DNA of 64,000 nt from JANLYQ01 sp031365725 (GTDB lineage Bacteria; Actinomycetota; Actinomycetes; JACCUZ01). Shown here in pieces: positions 17,966 to 27,209 of this stretch. The notes beneath the pieces were generated by a model. That model worked only from the letters and a program-made list of their open reading frames with translations, had not been told where the DNA came from and ran no database searches. The stretch covers positions 1 to 64,000 of the forward strand of contig JANLYQ010000018.1 of the NCBI GenBank assembly GCA_031365725.1, in the 5' to 3' direction. The first letter of the stretch is position 1. Each line of letters opens with the position of its first letter. The position numbers and the translations under genes were made by a program.

Positions 17966-20409
17966 GGGGCACCTCCCTGGTCGAAGGTGAGCTGACCGAC
18001 CGCCTCGGCGGGTGCGAGGCGCACGGCGGACCCGGGACCGGCGGCCAGCTCGCGACGCACCGGGACTCCGGCAGCGTTGGTCGGTAGCCACACGACGCCG
18101 TCGGGCATCTCAGTGACCGAGGCCGGCACGGTGACCGAGCCGCGGTCGGTGGAGACGATGACCGCCGCGCCGTCGGTGACACCCGCGGCTGCCGCGGTGG
18201 CCGCGGACAGTCGCGCGACCGGGACGCGCGCGGTGCCGGCCAGGAACGGCTCGCCGTCCTGCAGGGACCCGGCGTCGAGCAGCTCGGTCCAGGTGGCGAG
18301 GACGGCGTTGCCCGGGGTCGTGGGGACCGGAGCCGGGTGGGCGGCGACAGGGGTGAACGCCGCGGCAGCACCGTCCCAAGCACCGAGCTCGTCGAGCTCA
18401 GCGCGCGCGGCGGCGACGTCGGGCAGGCCGAGTCGCACACCCATCGCGGCGGCAAGGGCGTCGAGCACTCGCACGTCGGGCATCGCGCCGGTGCCGCGGA
18501 GGACCTCGGCGAACGGCCGCGGGCGACCTTCCCAGTCGATGAAGGTGCCCGCCTTCTCGACCACCGGCGCCACCGGCAGCACGACGTCGGCCCGCTCGGT
18601 GACGGCAGTCGCGCGCAGCTCGAGGCTCACCACGAAGGGGGCGGCGTCGATCGCTGCCAGCGCCGCAGTCGGGTCGGGCAGGTCGTGCGGGTCGACGCCG
18701 CCGACCAGCAGCGCCCGCACCTCTCCGGTGTGCACAGCGGCGAGGATGCCCGCCGTGTCGCGACCGGGAGTGGCAGCCAGCGACGCGGCCTCGACCGCCC
18801 ACGCGGTGGCGACGTCGACGCGGGCAGCAACGTCGGTGACCGGTCGGCCGCCGGGCAACAGCCCGGGCAGGGCACCGGCCACCAACGCGCCGTGCTCACC
18901 CGCCCGACGCGGCACCCACGCGAGCCGGGCACCAGTCGCCTCAACGAGTCGTACGACGGCAGACAGCGCGCCCGGCACGGCGGCGAGGCTCTCACCGACG
19001 AGCACAACAGCACCTGCGGCGTGCACCGGCGCAGTCGAATCCTGGCGCAGCGCGTCCAGCACGGCCGCCTCGGCACCGGGGACAGCCGAGAGCAGGTGGC
19101 CCGAGAGCTTGTCGAGGCCACGGCTGGCGAACGGCGCGACGGCGTGCACGGCCAGGCCCCTTCGGGCAGCCTTGCGCAGCCGAAGGAACAGGATCGGCGA
19201 CTCGTCCTCGGGCTCCAGCCCGACGAGCAGTACGCTCGAGGCCTTTTCGAGATCGTCGTACGTCACGGACATGCCGTCGCTGACGATGTGGGAGGCGAGG
19301 AACGACGCCTCCTCAGCCGAGTGCGGGCGGGCCCTGAAGTCGACGTCGTGGGTGCCGAGAGCGACCCGCGCAGTCTTGGCGTAGGCGTAGGCGTCCTCGA
19401 GGGTGACGCGGCCGCCGACCAGGACGCCGGCGGCGCCGTGGGCGGCAGCGAGGCCGCGGGCGGCGATGTCGAGCGCCTCGGCCCACGAGGTCGGGACGAG
19501 GGTGCCGTCCTCGTCGCGGACCAGTGGGGAGGTGAGGCGGTCCTGGGCGGTGGCGTACTGGAAGGCCCACCGGCCCTTGTCGCAGTTCCACTCCTCGTTG
19601 ACTGCGGGGTCGTCCCCGGCGAGCCGGCGCAGGACCTTGCCGCGGCGGTGGTCGGTGCGGATGGCGCAGCCCGACGCGCAGTGCTCGCACACGCCGGGGG
19701 TCGAGATCAGGTCGAACGGCCGGGACCGGAACCGGTAGGCCGCACCGGTCAGCGCACCCACCGGGCAGATCTGCACGGTGTTGCCGGAGAAGTAGGACTG
19801 GAACGGCTCGGCGGTGTAGATGCCGACCTGCTGCAAGGCGCCGCGCTCGAGCATCTCGATGAACGGGTCGCCGGCGATCTGCGCGGAGAACCGGGTGCAG
19901 CGCGCGCACAGGACACAGCGCTCCCGGTCCAGCAGCACCTGCGAGGAGATGTTGATCGGCTTGGGGTAGGTGCGCTTGACGTCGGTGAAGCGGGTCTCGC
20001 CGCGGCCGTTGCTCATCGCCTGGTTCTGCAGCGGGCACTCGCCACCCTTGTCGCACACCGGGCAGTCCAGCGGATGGTTGATGAGCAGCAGCTCCATCAC
20101 GCCGCGCTGGGCCTTGTCCGCGACCGGCGAGGTCAGCTGGGACTTGACGACCATGCCCTCGGTGACCGTGATCGTGCAGGACGCGACCGGCTTGGGCTGG
20201 CCCTCGACCTCCACCAGGCACTGCCGGCAGGCCCCGACCGGGTCGAGCAGCGGGTGGTCGCAGAACCGCGGCACCTGGATGCCCATCAGCTCTGCGGCGC
20301 GGATCACCAGCGTGCCCCTGGGAACCTGGATCGCGAAGCCGTCGACGGTCAGCGACACGAGGTCGTCGCGCTTCTGGAGGCCGGTCTGCGGCGGGGTGGT
20401 CACGGTCAT
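17962..20409 (-). CDS. nuoG: NADH-quinone oxidoreductase subunit G
   Basis: This 815-aa subunit of the NADH module binds several Fe-S clusters. Visible ligands are the N-terminal [2Fe-2S] set (CDHPLLDPVGACRQC), then HPLDCPVCDKGGEC, CVLCARC and CEHCASGC, followed by a molybdopterin-type fold that binds no cofactor. The ATG start overlaps the nuoF stop by 4 nt. Length is normal. It delivers NADH-derived electrons to NuoI. Confidence 0.95.
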   Translation of the reverse strand: MTVTTPPQTGLQKRDDLVSLTVDGFAIQVPRGTLVIRAAELMGIQVPRFCDHPLLDPVGACRQCLVEVEGQPKPVASCTITVTEGMVVKSQLTSPVADKAQRGVMELLLINHPLDCPVCDKGGECPLQNQAMSNGRGETRFTDVKRTYPKPINISSQVLLDRERCVLCARCTRFSAQIAGDPFIEMLERGALQQVGIYTAEPFQSYFSGNTVQICPVGALTGAAYRFRSRPFDLISTPGVCEHCASGCAIRTDHRRGKVLRRLAGDDPAVNEEWNCDKGRWAFQYATAQDRLTSPLVRDEDGTLVPTSWAEALDIAARGLAAAHGAAGVLVGGRVTLEDAYAYAKTARVALGTHDVDFRARPHSAEEASFLASHIVSDGMSVTYDDLEKASSVLLVGLEPEDESPILFLRLRKAARRGLAVHAVAPFASRGLDKLSGHLLSAVPGAEAAVLDALRQDSTAPVHAAGAVVLVGESLAAVPGALSAVVRLVEATGARLAWVPRRAGEHGALVAGALPGLLPGGRPVTDVAARVDVATAWAVEAASLAATPGRDTAGILAAVHTGEVRALLVGGVDPHDLPDPTAALAAIDAAPFVVSLELRATAVTERADVVLPVAPVVEKAGTFIDWEGRPRPFAEVLRGTGAMPDVRVLDALAAAMGVRLGLPDVAAARAELDELGAWDGAAAAFTPVAAHPAPVPTTPGNAVLATWTELLDAGSLQDGEPFLAGTARVPVARLSAATAAAAGVTDGAAVIVSTDRGSVTVPASVTEMPDGVVWLPTNAAGVPVRRELAAGPGSAVRLAPAEAVGQLTFDQGGAP

Positions 20410-21761
20410 CGGGTCGTCACCGGTTCTCTCTGGGTGGCGAACAGCGTCGAGGCGGAAGCGTCGAAGGGGCAGCCGCGGTCGAAGTGGGCGAGGTACTCGT
20501 CGCGGAAGTACTCCAGCGAGGACGTGATCGGGCTGGTGGCGCCGTCACCGAGGGCGCAGAACGAGCGGCCCAGGATGTTGTCGCAGATGTCGAGAAGCTT
20601 CTCGAGATCCTCCTCGGTCCCCGTGCCGTTCTCCAGCCGCCGCAAGATCTGCACCAGCCAGAAGGTGCCCTCGCGGCACGGTGTGCACTTGCCGCACGAC
20701 TCGTGGGCGTAGAACTCGGTCCACCTCAGCACGGCCCGCACGATGCAGGTGGTCTCGTCGAAGATCTGCAGCGCCTTGGTGCCCAGCATCGACTTGACCC
20801 CGGCGATGCCCTCGTAGGACAGGGGTACGTCGAGGTGCTCGGCGGTCAGGATCGGCGTGGAGGACCCACCGGGGGTCCAGAACTTCAGGTGGTGGCCCTC
20901 TCGCACCCCGCCGGAGAGATCGAGCAGCTCGCGCAGCGTGATGCCCATCGGGGCTTCGTACTGCCCCGGTCGGGTCACGTGGCCGGACAGCGAGAACAGC
21001 GTCATGCCCTTGGAGCGGAAGCGCGGCTTGTCCTTGTCGGCGACGCCGTCCTTGGCCTCGGTGCCCATGGCGAAGAACCAGTCGGCACCGTTGCGCAGGA
21101 TCGAGGGGACGCTCGCGATCGACTCGACGTTGTTGATGACGGTGGGCGACGCATAGAGCCCGGCGATGGCCGGGAACGGCGGCCGCAGCCGTGGCTGGCC
21201 GCGACGCCCCTCGAGCGAGTCGAGCAGTGCCGTCTCCTCGCCGCAGATGTAGGCCCCGGCGCCGGCATGCACGGTGATCTCGAGGTCATAGCCGGACCCG
21301 AGGATGTCCTTGCCGGCGTAGCCGGCGGCGTAGGCCTCGGCGACCGCGGCCTGCAACCGGCGCAGGACGTGCACGACCTCACCGCGGACGTAGATGAAGG
21401 CTTGCGCCGCCCGGATGGCGTAGGACGCGATGATCACGCCCTCCACCAGCTCGTGCGGGTTGGCAAGCATGAACGGGACGTCCTTGCACGTGCCGGGCTC
21501 GGACTCGTCGGCGTTGACCACGAGGTAGACCGGCTTGTCCCCGCCCTGGGGGATGAAGCCCCACTTGCTCCCGGTCGGGAAGCCCGCGCCGCCGCGCCCG
21601 CGCAGCTCAGAGGCCTTGACGACGGCGGTGACGTCCTCGGGGGCCTTGGCGAGTGCGGCGCGCAGACCGACATAGCCGTCGTTGCGCTCGTAGACCTCGC
21701 GGGTCCAGGACCGGTCCTGGTCCCAGGTGCGGCTGAGCACGGGGGTGAGGGCAATGGTCAC
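20406..21761 (-). CDS. nuoF: NADH-quinone oxidoreductase subunit F
   Basis: This 451-aa NADH- and FMN-binding subunit carries the motif LRGRGGAGFPTGSKWGF, the acidic NADH site stretch NADESEPGTCKD, and the [4Fe-4S] motif ESCGKCTPCREG for cluster N3. It forms the electron entry site with NuoE. Its start overlaps the nuoE stop. The second complex I operon at the left edge cannot be checked for an equivalent subunit. Confidence 0.96.
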   Translation of the reverse strand: MTIALTPVLSRTWDQDRSWTREVYERNDGYVGLRAALAKAPEDVTAVVKASELRGRGGAGFPTGSKWGFIPQGGDKPVYLVVNADESEPGTCKDVPFMLANPHELVEGVIIASYAIRAAQAFIYVRGEVVHVLRRLQAAVAEAYAAGYAGKDILGSGYDLEITVHAGAGAYICGEETALLDSLEGRRGQPRLRPPFPAIAGLYASPTVINNVESIASVPSILRNGADWFFAMGTEAKDGVADKDKPRFRSKGMTLFSLSGHVTRPGQYEAPMGITLRELLDLSGGVREGHHLKFWTPGGSSTPILTAEHLDVPLSYEGIAGVKSMLGTKALQIFDETTCIVRAVLRWTEFYAHESCGKCTPCREGTFWLVQILRRLENGTGTEEDLEKLLDICDNILGRSFCALGDGATSPITSSLEYFRDEYLAHFDRGCPFDASASTLFATQREPVTTR

Positions 21762-22690
21762 TTCTCGGCATCCTTCCCGCTGGTGGGCGCGGCCGACGGC
21801 GGGGCCGGGTGGGCAGGGTCGGAGGCGGCGGTCGAGCTGCCCACGTCAGAGCCGCTGGGTCCGCCGTCAGGACCGTAACCAATCGTGGGTGCGGCCGGGT
21901 CGGCCGTCGTCTTTTTCGCGGTGGACTTGCGCGGCGCCCGCTTGGCAGCAGTTTTCTTGGCGGGGGCCGCTGCGGGTGCAGCTTCTGCAGCTTCCGGTGC
22001 GGCAGTCCCGACGTCGGGTGCGCCGGCCACCCGTTGCTGCTCGCGGTAGATCTGGAGACCCGCCAAGGTCGCCGGCCCGGCGGCGGGACCTTCGTCGACC
22101 CGGCCGTCGGGAAAGCCGGCCAGCACCCGCGACACCTGCCGGAACGTGCACAGCGAAGCACCACGGGTAGGGGTCGGCAGGTCACCGGCACGGATGCCGT
22201 CGACGAGGGCGACCGCCGACTGCGGGGTCTGGTTGTCGAAGAACTCCCAGTTGACCATCATCACCGGCGCGTAGTCGCAGGCCGCGTTGCACTCGAGGTG
22301 CTCGAGGGTGATCGAGCCGTCCTCGGTGGTCTCGTCGTGGCCGACGCCGAGGTGATTCTTGAGCGTGTCGAAGATCTCGTCGCCGTCCATGATCGCGCAC
22401 AGCGTGTTGGTGCAGACCCCGACGGTGTAGTCCCCGTTGGGACGCCGCTTGTACTGCGTGTAGAAGGTCGCGACCGCAGCCACCTCGGCGGAGGTGAGGT
22501 CGAGCAGTCGGGCGCACAGCTCGATGCCGTGCGGGCTGACGTAGCCCTCCTCGGACTGCACCAGGTGCAGCAACGGCAGCAGCGCGGACCTCGCGCGGGG
22601 ATAGCGGCCGATGATCGCCGCAGAGTCCGCCTGGAGCCGAGCGAGGGTTGCCGCGTCGAAACCGGTCGATGTCGTGGCGGCCTGGGTCAC
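21758..22690 (-). CDS. nuoE: NADH-quinone oxidoreductase subunit E with Lys/Ala/Pro-rich C-terminal extension
   Basis: The first 165 residues or so form a thioredoxin-like [2Fe-2S] NuoE; the ligands are in VGVCTNTLCAIMDG and LECNAACDYAPV. About 100 residues follow that are not part of the fold: a Lys/Ala stretch (APAKKTAAKRAPRKSTAKK) resembling histone H1 tails, then a Ser/Pro/Gly-rich end. The 310-aa length is about twice that of E. coli NuoE. The GTG start overlaps the nuoD stop. The tail may be disordered; its role is unknown. Confidence 0.93.
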   Translation of the reverse strand: MTQAATTSTGFDAATLARLQADSAAIIGRYPRARSALLPLLHLVQSEEGYVSPHGIELCARLLDLTSAEVAAVATFYTQYKRRPNGDYTVGVCTNTLCAIMDGDEIFDTLKNHLGVGHDETTEDGSITLEHLECNAACDYAPVMMVNWEFFDNQTPQSAVALVDGIRAGDLPTPTRGASLCTFRQVSRVLAGFPDGRVDEGPAAGPATLAGLQIYREQQRVAGAPDVGTAAPEAAEAAPAAAPAKKTAAKRAPRKSTAKKTTADPAAPTIGYGPDGGPSGSDVGSSTAASDPAHPAPPSAAPTSGKDAEK

Positions 22691-24045
22691 CGGTCCACGC
22701 CTCCCATCACGGGGTCGATGGACGCGATGGCCGCGATGACGTCGGCGACCATGCTTCCCTCCGACATCGCTGGGGCTGACTGCAGGTTGTTGAACGAGGG
22801 GTCGCGGAAGTGCACGCGGTAAGGGCGGGTGCCGCCGTCGCTGACCAGGTGCACGCCGAGCTCACCGCGCGGGGACTCGACCGCGGAGTAGACCTGGCCG
22901 GGTGGCACCCGGAAGCCCTCGGTCACCAGCTTGAAGTGGTGAATCAGGGCTTCCATCGACTGCCCCATGATGTGCTTGATGTGGTCGAGGGAGTTGCCCA
23001 GACCGTCACCGCCGAGAGCCAGCTGCGCGGGCCACGCGATCTTCTTGTCCTCGACCATCACCGGGCCCGGCTGCAGCCGGTCGACGCACTGCTCGATGAT
23101 CTTCAGCGACTCCTTCATCTCCGCGATGCGGATGAGGAAGCGGCCGTAGGCGTCGCAGGTCGTCTGGGTGGGCACGTCGAACTCATACGTCTCGTAGCCG
23201 GCGTACGGCTGGGACTTGCGCAGGTCGTGCGGCAGCCCGGTGGCCCGCAGGATCGGCCCGGTGATGCCCAGCGCCATGCAGCCGGTGAGGTCGAGGTAGC
23301 CGACACCAACTGTGCGTTCCATCCAGATCTTGTTGCCCACCAACAGGTTCTCGACGTCGGTGAGCCGCTTGGGCAGCAGGTCGAGCAGGTCGCGAAGCTT
23401 GTCGATCGCCCCGCTGGGGAGGTCCTGCGCCACGCCGCCGGGACGGATGTAGGCGTGGTTCATGCGGAGCCCGGTGATCATCTCGAACACGTCGAGGATC
23501 AGCTCGCGGTCCCGGAAGCCCGCCGTCATCGGGGTCAACGCACCGAGCTCCATTCCCCCGGTCGCGAGCGCGACGAGGTGGGAGGAGATGCGGTTGAGCT
23601 CCAGCATCATCACCCGGATGACGTTGGCCCGCTCGGGGATCTGGTCCTCGATGCCGAGCAGCTTCTCGACTCCGCGGACGTAGGCGTACTCGTTGTGCAG
23701 CGGGGCGAGGTAGTCCATCCGGGTGACGAACGTGACGCCCTGGGTCCAGGTGCGGTACTCGCAGTTCTTCTCGATGCCGGTGTGCAGGTAGCCGATGGCC
23801 AGTCGGCACTCGGTGACGCTCTCGCCGTCGAGCTCGAGGATGAGCCGGAGCACGCCGTGGGTCGAGGGATGCTGCGGACCCATGTTGACGACGATGCGTT
23901 CCTCAGCGGCCTCACCGAGGCCGGCCGTGACGCTGTCCCAGTCCTGACCGGTGACGGTGTAGACCGTGCCCTCGGTCGTCTCTCGCGCCGGGGAGGTGAA
24001 GCCCGCATCGGTGGTGGTCGGGCTGCCGGTGGTCGTGTCGCTCAC
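22687..24045 (-). CDS. nuoD: NADH-quinone oxidoreductase subunit D
   Basis: This 452-aa 49-kDa subunit is homologous to the hydrogenase large subunit and forms much of the quinone site. VNMGPQHPSTHGVLR is the hallmark motif with the quinone-binding histidine, and the C-terminus ends in the usual ASIDPVMGGVDR. The GTG start overlaps the nuoC stop. The frame and length are normal. Confidence 0.96.
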   Translation of the reverse strand: MSDTTTGSPTTTDAGFTSPARETTEGTVYTVTGQDWDSVTAGLGEAAEERIVVNMGPQHPSTHGVLRLILELDGESVTECRLAIGYLHTGIEKNCEYRTWTQGVTFVTRMDYLAPLHNEYAYVRGVEKLLGIEDQIPERANVIRVMMLELNRISSHLVALATGGMELGALTPMTAGFRDRELILDVFEMITGLRMNHAYIRPGGVAQDLPSGAIDKLRDLLDLLPKRLTDVENLLVGNKIWMERTVGVGYLDLTGCMALGITGPILRATGLPHDLRKSQPYAGYETYEFDVPTQTTCDAYGRFLIRIAEMKESLKIIEQCVDRLQPGPVMVEDKKIAWPAQLALGGDGLGNSLDHIKHIMGQSMEALIHHFKLVTEGFRVPPGQVYSAVESPRGELGVHLVSDGGTRPYRVHFRDPSFNNLQSAPAMSEGSMVADVIAAIASIDPVMGGVDR

Positions 24046-24749
24046 GAGTAGTTCCTCCGCTCGTCGGGCGGTGGGATCTGCGCGCCCTTGTACTCGACCG
24101 GGATGCCGCCCAGCGGATAGTCCTTGCGCTGCGGGTGGCCCGGCCAGTCGTCGGGCATCTGGATGCGGGTGAGACCAGGGTGACCGTCGAAGACGATGCC
24201 GAAGAAGTCCCAGGTCTCGCGCTCGTGCCAGTCGTTGCTCGGATAGACCGACACGATCGACGGGATGTGCGCGTCAGCGTCGGGGCAGGTGACCTCCACG
24301 CGCGCCCGACGGTTGTGGGTGATGGAGAGCAGCGGATAGACCGCGTGCAGCTCGCGTCCGGTCTCGTCCGGGAAGTGCACGCCGGACACGCCCATGCACA
24401 TCTCGAACCGCAGCGCCGGGTCGTCGCGCAGGGCCTGCATGAAGTCCACCAGGTGCTCGCGGCGGACGTGGAAGGTCAGCTCATCGCGGTGCACGACGAC
24501 GGACTCGACCGCGTCGTCGTACGCCGGCAGCAGCTCGGCCAGCCGGTCGGCGGCTGCGTCGAACCACTCGCCGTACGGCCGGGGCGTGGCACCCGGGAGC
24601 TGGACGGGGCGCACCAGGCCGCCGTAGCCGCTGGTGTCGCCGGTGCCGTGCGCGCCGAACATGCCGTGCCGGACGGTGACGGTCTCGGCGACGGGGGCCG
24701 GCGCGTGGGCCACGTCCTCCTCCGCGCCGGTCCGCTGGATCTCGCTCAA
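24042..24749 (-). CDS. nuoC: NADH-quinone oxidoreductase subunit C
   Basis: This 235-aa 30-kDa subunit has the SNDWHERETWDFFGIVFDGH signature and a C-terminal RKDYPLGGIPVEYKG segment. The start is TTG, overlapping the nuoB stop (TTGA). A roughly 40-residue N-terminal lead is typical of actinobacteria. It contacts NuoD and NuoB in the peripheral arm. Confidence 0.95.
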   Translation of the reverse strand: MSEIQRTGAEEDVAHAPAPVAETVTVRHGMFGAHGTGDTSGYGGLVRPVQLPGATPRPYGEWFDAAADRLAELLPAYDDAVESVVVHRDELTFHVRREHLVDFMQALRDDPALRFEMCMGVSGVHFPDETGRELHAVYPLLSITHNRRARVEVTCPDADAHIPSIVSVYPSNDWHERETWDFFGIVFDGHPGLTRIQMPDDWPGHPQRKDYPLGGIPVEYKGAQIPPPDERRNYS

Positions 24750-25300
24750 CGGAGGAGACCCTTCATCTGGGCGGTGGGCTTGGCCGACATCGCGGCGATC
24801 TCGGCCTCACGCGCCGCCTTGTCGCGGTTGACGCCCAGCGGCGAGGTGGCGATCTGCTCGTGCAGCTTGAGGATCGCGTCGATGAGCATCTCCGGCCGCG
24901 GCGGGCAGCCGGGGAGGTAGATGTCGACCGGCACGATGTGGTCGACGCCCTGGACGATCGCGTAGTTGTTGAACATGCCGCCACTGCTGGCGCAGACGCC
25001 CATCGACAGCACCCACTTGGGGTTGGGCATCTGGTCGTAGATCTGGCGCAGGACCGGGGCCATCTTCTGGCTCACGCGACCGGCCACGATCATCAGGTCG
25101 GCCTGGCGCGGGGAGGCACGGAAGACCTCCATGCCGAAGCGGGCGAGGTCGTAGCGCGGGCCGCCCGAGGTCATCATCTCGATGGCGCAGCAGGCCAACC
25201 CGAAGCTGGCCGGCCAGAGCGAGCTCTTGCGCATGTAGCCCGCGAGCTTCTCGACGCTGGTCAGCAGCACCCCGCTGGGGAGCTTTTCCTCGAGACCCAT
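24746..25300 (-). CDS. nuoB: NADH-quinone oxidoreductase subunit B
   Basis: This 184-aa cluster-N2 subunit has LACCAIEMMTSGGPRYD and VPVDIYLPGCPPRPEML with all four ligand cysteines. ATG at 25300 has an AGGAGG upstream and gives the family-standard MGLEEKLPSG start; the open frame before it is the nuoA intergenic region. It lies 31 bp downstream of nuoA. It differs clearly from the nuoB2 at 351-911. Confidence 0.96.
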   Translation of the reverse strand: MGLEEKLPSGVLLTSVEKLAGYMRKSSLWPASFGLACCAIEMMTSGGPRYDLARFGMEVFRASPRQADLMIVAGRVSQKMAPVLRQIYDQMPNPKWVLSMGVCASSGGMFNNYAIVQGVDHIVPVDIYLPGCPPRPEMLIDAILKLHEQIATSPLGVNRDKAAREAEIAAMSAKPTAQMKGLLR

Positions 25301-25331
25301 CAGGGCCTCACCTCCTGCTCGTGCACGCGGA

Positions 25332-25691
25332 TCAGTCCCACTCGAGGCCGCCGCGGCGCCAGACATAGGCGTAGACCGCGAGCAGCGTGACGATGAACAG
25401 CAGCATCTCGACGAGGCCGAAGATGCCGAGGGCGTCGAACCGGACGGCCCATGGGTAGAGGAACACGATCTCGATGTCGAAGACGATGAACAGCATCGCG
25501 GTGAGGAAGTACTTCACCGGGAACCGGCCGCCGCCCACGGGCTGCGGGGTGGGTTCGATGCCGCACTCGTAGGCGTCGAGCTTGGCGCGGTTGTAGCGAG
25601 CCGGCCCGGTGACCGCGCCGGCGCCGATGGAGAACGCCGAGAAGCCGAAGGCGATCGCCACCAGCACCAGGATCGGGACGTAGGACGCCAT
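25332..25691 (-). CDS. nuoA: NADH-quinone oxidoreductase subunit A
   Basis: This 119-aa subunit has three transmembrane helices and the loop motif KLDAYECGIEPTPQ. It is the first gene of the 14-gene nuo operon, which runs without a break to the polyprenyl synthase at 8802. A GGGGAG ribosome site precedes the ATG. menJ ends 76 bp upstream in the same direction, so the operon may begin at a promoter in that gap or be read through from menJ. Confidence 0.95.
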   Translation of the reverse strand: MASYVPILVLVAIAFGFSAFSIGAGAVTGPARYNRAKLDAYECGIEPTPQPVGGGRFPVKYFLTAMLFIVFDIEIVFLYPWAVRFDALGIFGLVEMLLFIVTLLAVYAYVWRRGGLEWD

Positions 25692-25740
25692 GCCCGTCAC
25701 TCCCCTCGTCCGCGTGTCCCGGCGACCGGCCGGGGGCGCC

Positions 25741-25746
25741 ATCCTA
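25741..25746 (-). promoter_or_regulatory. nuoA: Candidate -10 element upstream of nuoA
   Basis: TAGGAT on the minus strand, about 50 bp before nuoA and inside the 76-bp gap to menJ, fits the actinobacterial TAnnnT pattern. No convincing -35 hexamer is present. It is reported because it is the only plausible start signal for the whole nuo operon in this gap. Confidence 0.3.
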
Positions 25747-25767
25747 GGAGTCGCGGCGGGGCGCTCC

Positions 25768-27060
25768 TCACGCGGCCGGGGCCAGCCGGGAGAGCGCGTT
25801 GACGACGCGGTCCATCGCATCGCCCCCCCGCGGGTCGGTGAGGTTGGCCATCAGCTTGAGCACGAAGCGCATGAGCACCGGGTGCGGCAGGCCGTGGCGG
25901 GTCGCGAGCTTCATCACCCGGTCGTCGCCGATGGCCTTGACGAACATCCGGCCGACCGTGTAGTAGCCGCCGTACGTCGCCTTGAGTGTCTGCGGGTAGG
26001 CCTGTAGGGCCCTCTCGCGGGAGTCGGCGGTCGGCCGCGCCAGGGCCTGGGAGATGACCTGCGCGGCAATCTCGCCGGACTCCATCGCGTAGGCGATGCC
26101 CTCACCGTTGAAAGGGTTGACCATGCCGCCGGAGTCACCGACCAGCAGCATGCCGCGGGTGTAGTGCGGCTGACGGTTGAAGCCCATCGGCAGTGCCGCG
26201 CCGCGGATCGGCTGGGTGCGGTTCTCCTCGCGGAAGCCCCACTCCTCTGGCGTCTGGTCGAGCCAGCGCTTGAGCAGGTCCTTGTAGTCGACCTTCCCCC
26301 ACGCGGTGCTGGTGTTGAGGATCCCGAGGCCGACGTTGGAGGTGCCGTCGCCGACACCGAAGATCCAGCCGTAGCCGGGCAGCAGCCGCTCCTTTCCGTC
26401 ACTCCCCCTGTCCCACAGCTCCAGCCACGACTCGAGCCAGTCGTCCTCGTGCCGCGGGCTCGTGTAGTAGGTGCGGACTGCCACGCCCATCGGGCGGTCG
26501 TCGCGCTTCGCAAGGCCCATGGCGAGGGAGAGCCGGCTCGAGTTGCCGTCGGCTGCCACGACCAGCGGCGCACGGTAGGTGACCTCACCGTCGGAAGTCT
26601 TGGCCGTGACGCCAATGATGCGGCCGGTCTTGTCCAGCACCGGGCCGGTGACGCTGGTGTTCTCGTGCAGGTCGGCGCCGGCCGAGACCGCCTGGCGCAC
26701 CAGCAGGTTGTCGAAGTCGCTGCGAGGGCGCACCAGGCCGTACGACGGGTGGCTGGCGAGCTCGGGCCACGGGATCTCCAGCCGCATGCCGCCGCCGATG
26801 ATGCGCAGCCCCTTGTTGTGCAGCCAGCCGGCCTGCTCGGAGGTGTCGATGCCCATCGAGACCAGCGCGGTCACCGCGCGGGGGGTGAGGCCGTCACCGC
26901 ACACCTTCTCGCGGGGAAACGCACTCTTCTCCAGGACCAGCACCGAGCGCCCGGCGCGGGCGAGGTGGTAGGCCGTGGCCGAGCCTGCGGGACCGGCGCC
27001 GACGACGATGACGTCGGCGTCGGCCTTGGCGGCGGGCCCGGTGGCTGCAGTCGTCGGCAC
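25768..27060 (-). CDS. menJ: Geranylgeranyl reductase family FAD enzyme, probable menaquinone side-chain reductase
   Basis: This 430-aa flavoprotein has an N-terminal Rossmann motif (VIVVGAGPAGSATAYHLARAG) and the second FAD motif LLVGDSGGMVNPFNGEGIAYAMESG. PREKVCGDGLTPRAV is characteristic of geranylgeranyl reductases. In mycobacteria MenJ (Rv0561c) saturates one isoprene unit of menaquinone, and that gene also lies next to menaquinone genes. The GTG start at 27060 has AAGGAC before it. menG diverges about 430 bp away and nuo follows, which supports a quinone role. An archaeal-lipid-type reductase is unlikely here. Confidence 0.85.
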   Translation of the reverse strand: MPTTAATGPAAKADADVIVVGAGPAGSATAYHLARAGRSVLVLEKSAFPREKVCGDGLTPRAVTALVSMGIDTSEQAGWLHNKGLRIIGGGMRLEIPWPELASHPSYGLVRPRSDFDNLLVRQAVSAGADLHENTSVTGPVLDKTGRIIGVTAKTSDGEVTYRAPLVVAADGNSSRLSLAMGLAKRDDRPMGVAVRTYYTSPRHEDDWLESWLELWDRGSDGKERLLPGYGWIFGVGDGTSNVGLGILNTSTAWGKVDYKDLLKRWLDQTPEEWGFREENRTQPIRGAALPMGFNRQPHYTRGMLLVGDSGGMVNPFNGEGIAYAMESGEIAAQVISQALARPTADSRERALQAYPQTLKATYGGYYTVGRMFVKAIGDDRVMKLATRHGLPHPVLMRFVLKLMANLTDPRGGDAMDRVVNALSRLAPAA

Positions 27061-27094
27061 AAGAGGTCCTTCGCGACGTCGGTGGACAGGCGAT

Positions 27095-27110
27095 TGTGAA
27101 AACTTTCACG
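27095..27110. promoter_or_regulatory. CRP/FNR-family binding site upstream of menJ
   Basis: TGTGA-AAACTT-TCACG matches the TGTGA-N6-TCACA consensus at nine of ten positions and sits 35 bp upstream of the menJ GTG, in a locally AT-rich patch. Cyclic-AMP receptor proteins of actinobacteria (Crp/GlxR) use this consensus. Occupancy and direction of control are inference. Confidence 0.55.
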
Positions 27111-27153
27111 AGCACGGAGCGGCGACAGTCTACGGTCCCCCGACCGCACGCGA

Positions 27154-27184
27154 CGAGGGGCCCGCCCCACGGACGGACCCCTCG
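27154..27184 (-). terminator. GC-rich hairpin between csbD and menJ
   Basis: CGAGGGGCCC at 27154-27163 can pair with GGACCCCTCG at 27175-27184, giving a 9-bp stem with one mismatch and an 11-nt loop. No U-tract follows on the minus strand, as is common for actinobacterial terminators. It would separate csbD from menJ. Confidence 0.35.
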
Positions 27185-27209
27185 CTCACGGACTGGTGCT
27201 GGCGGTCGA

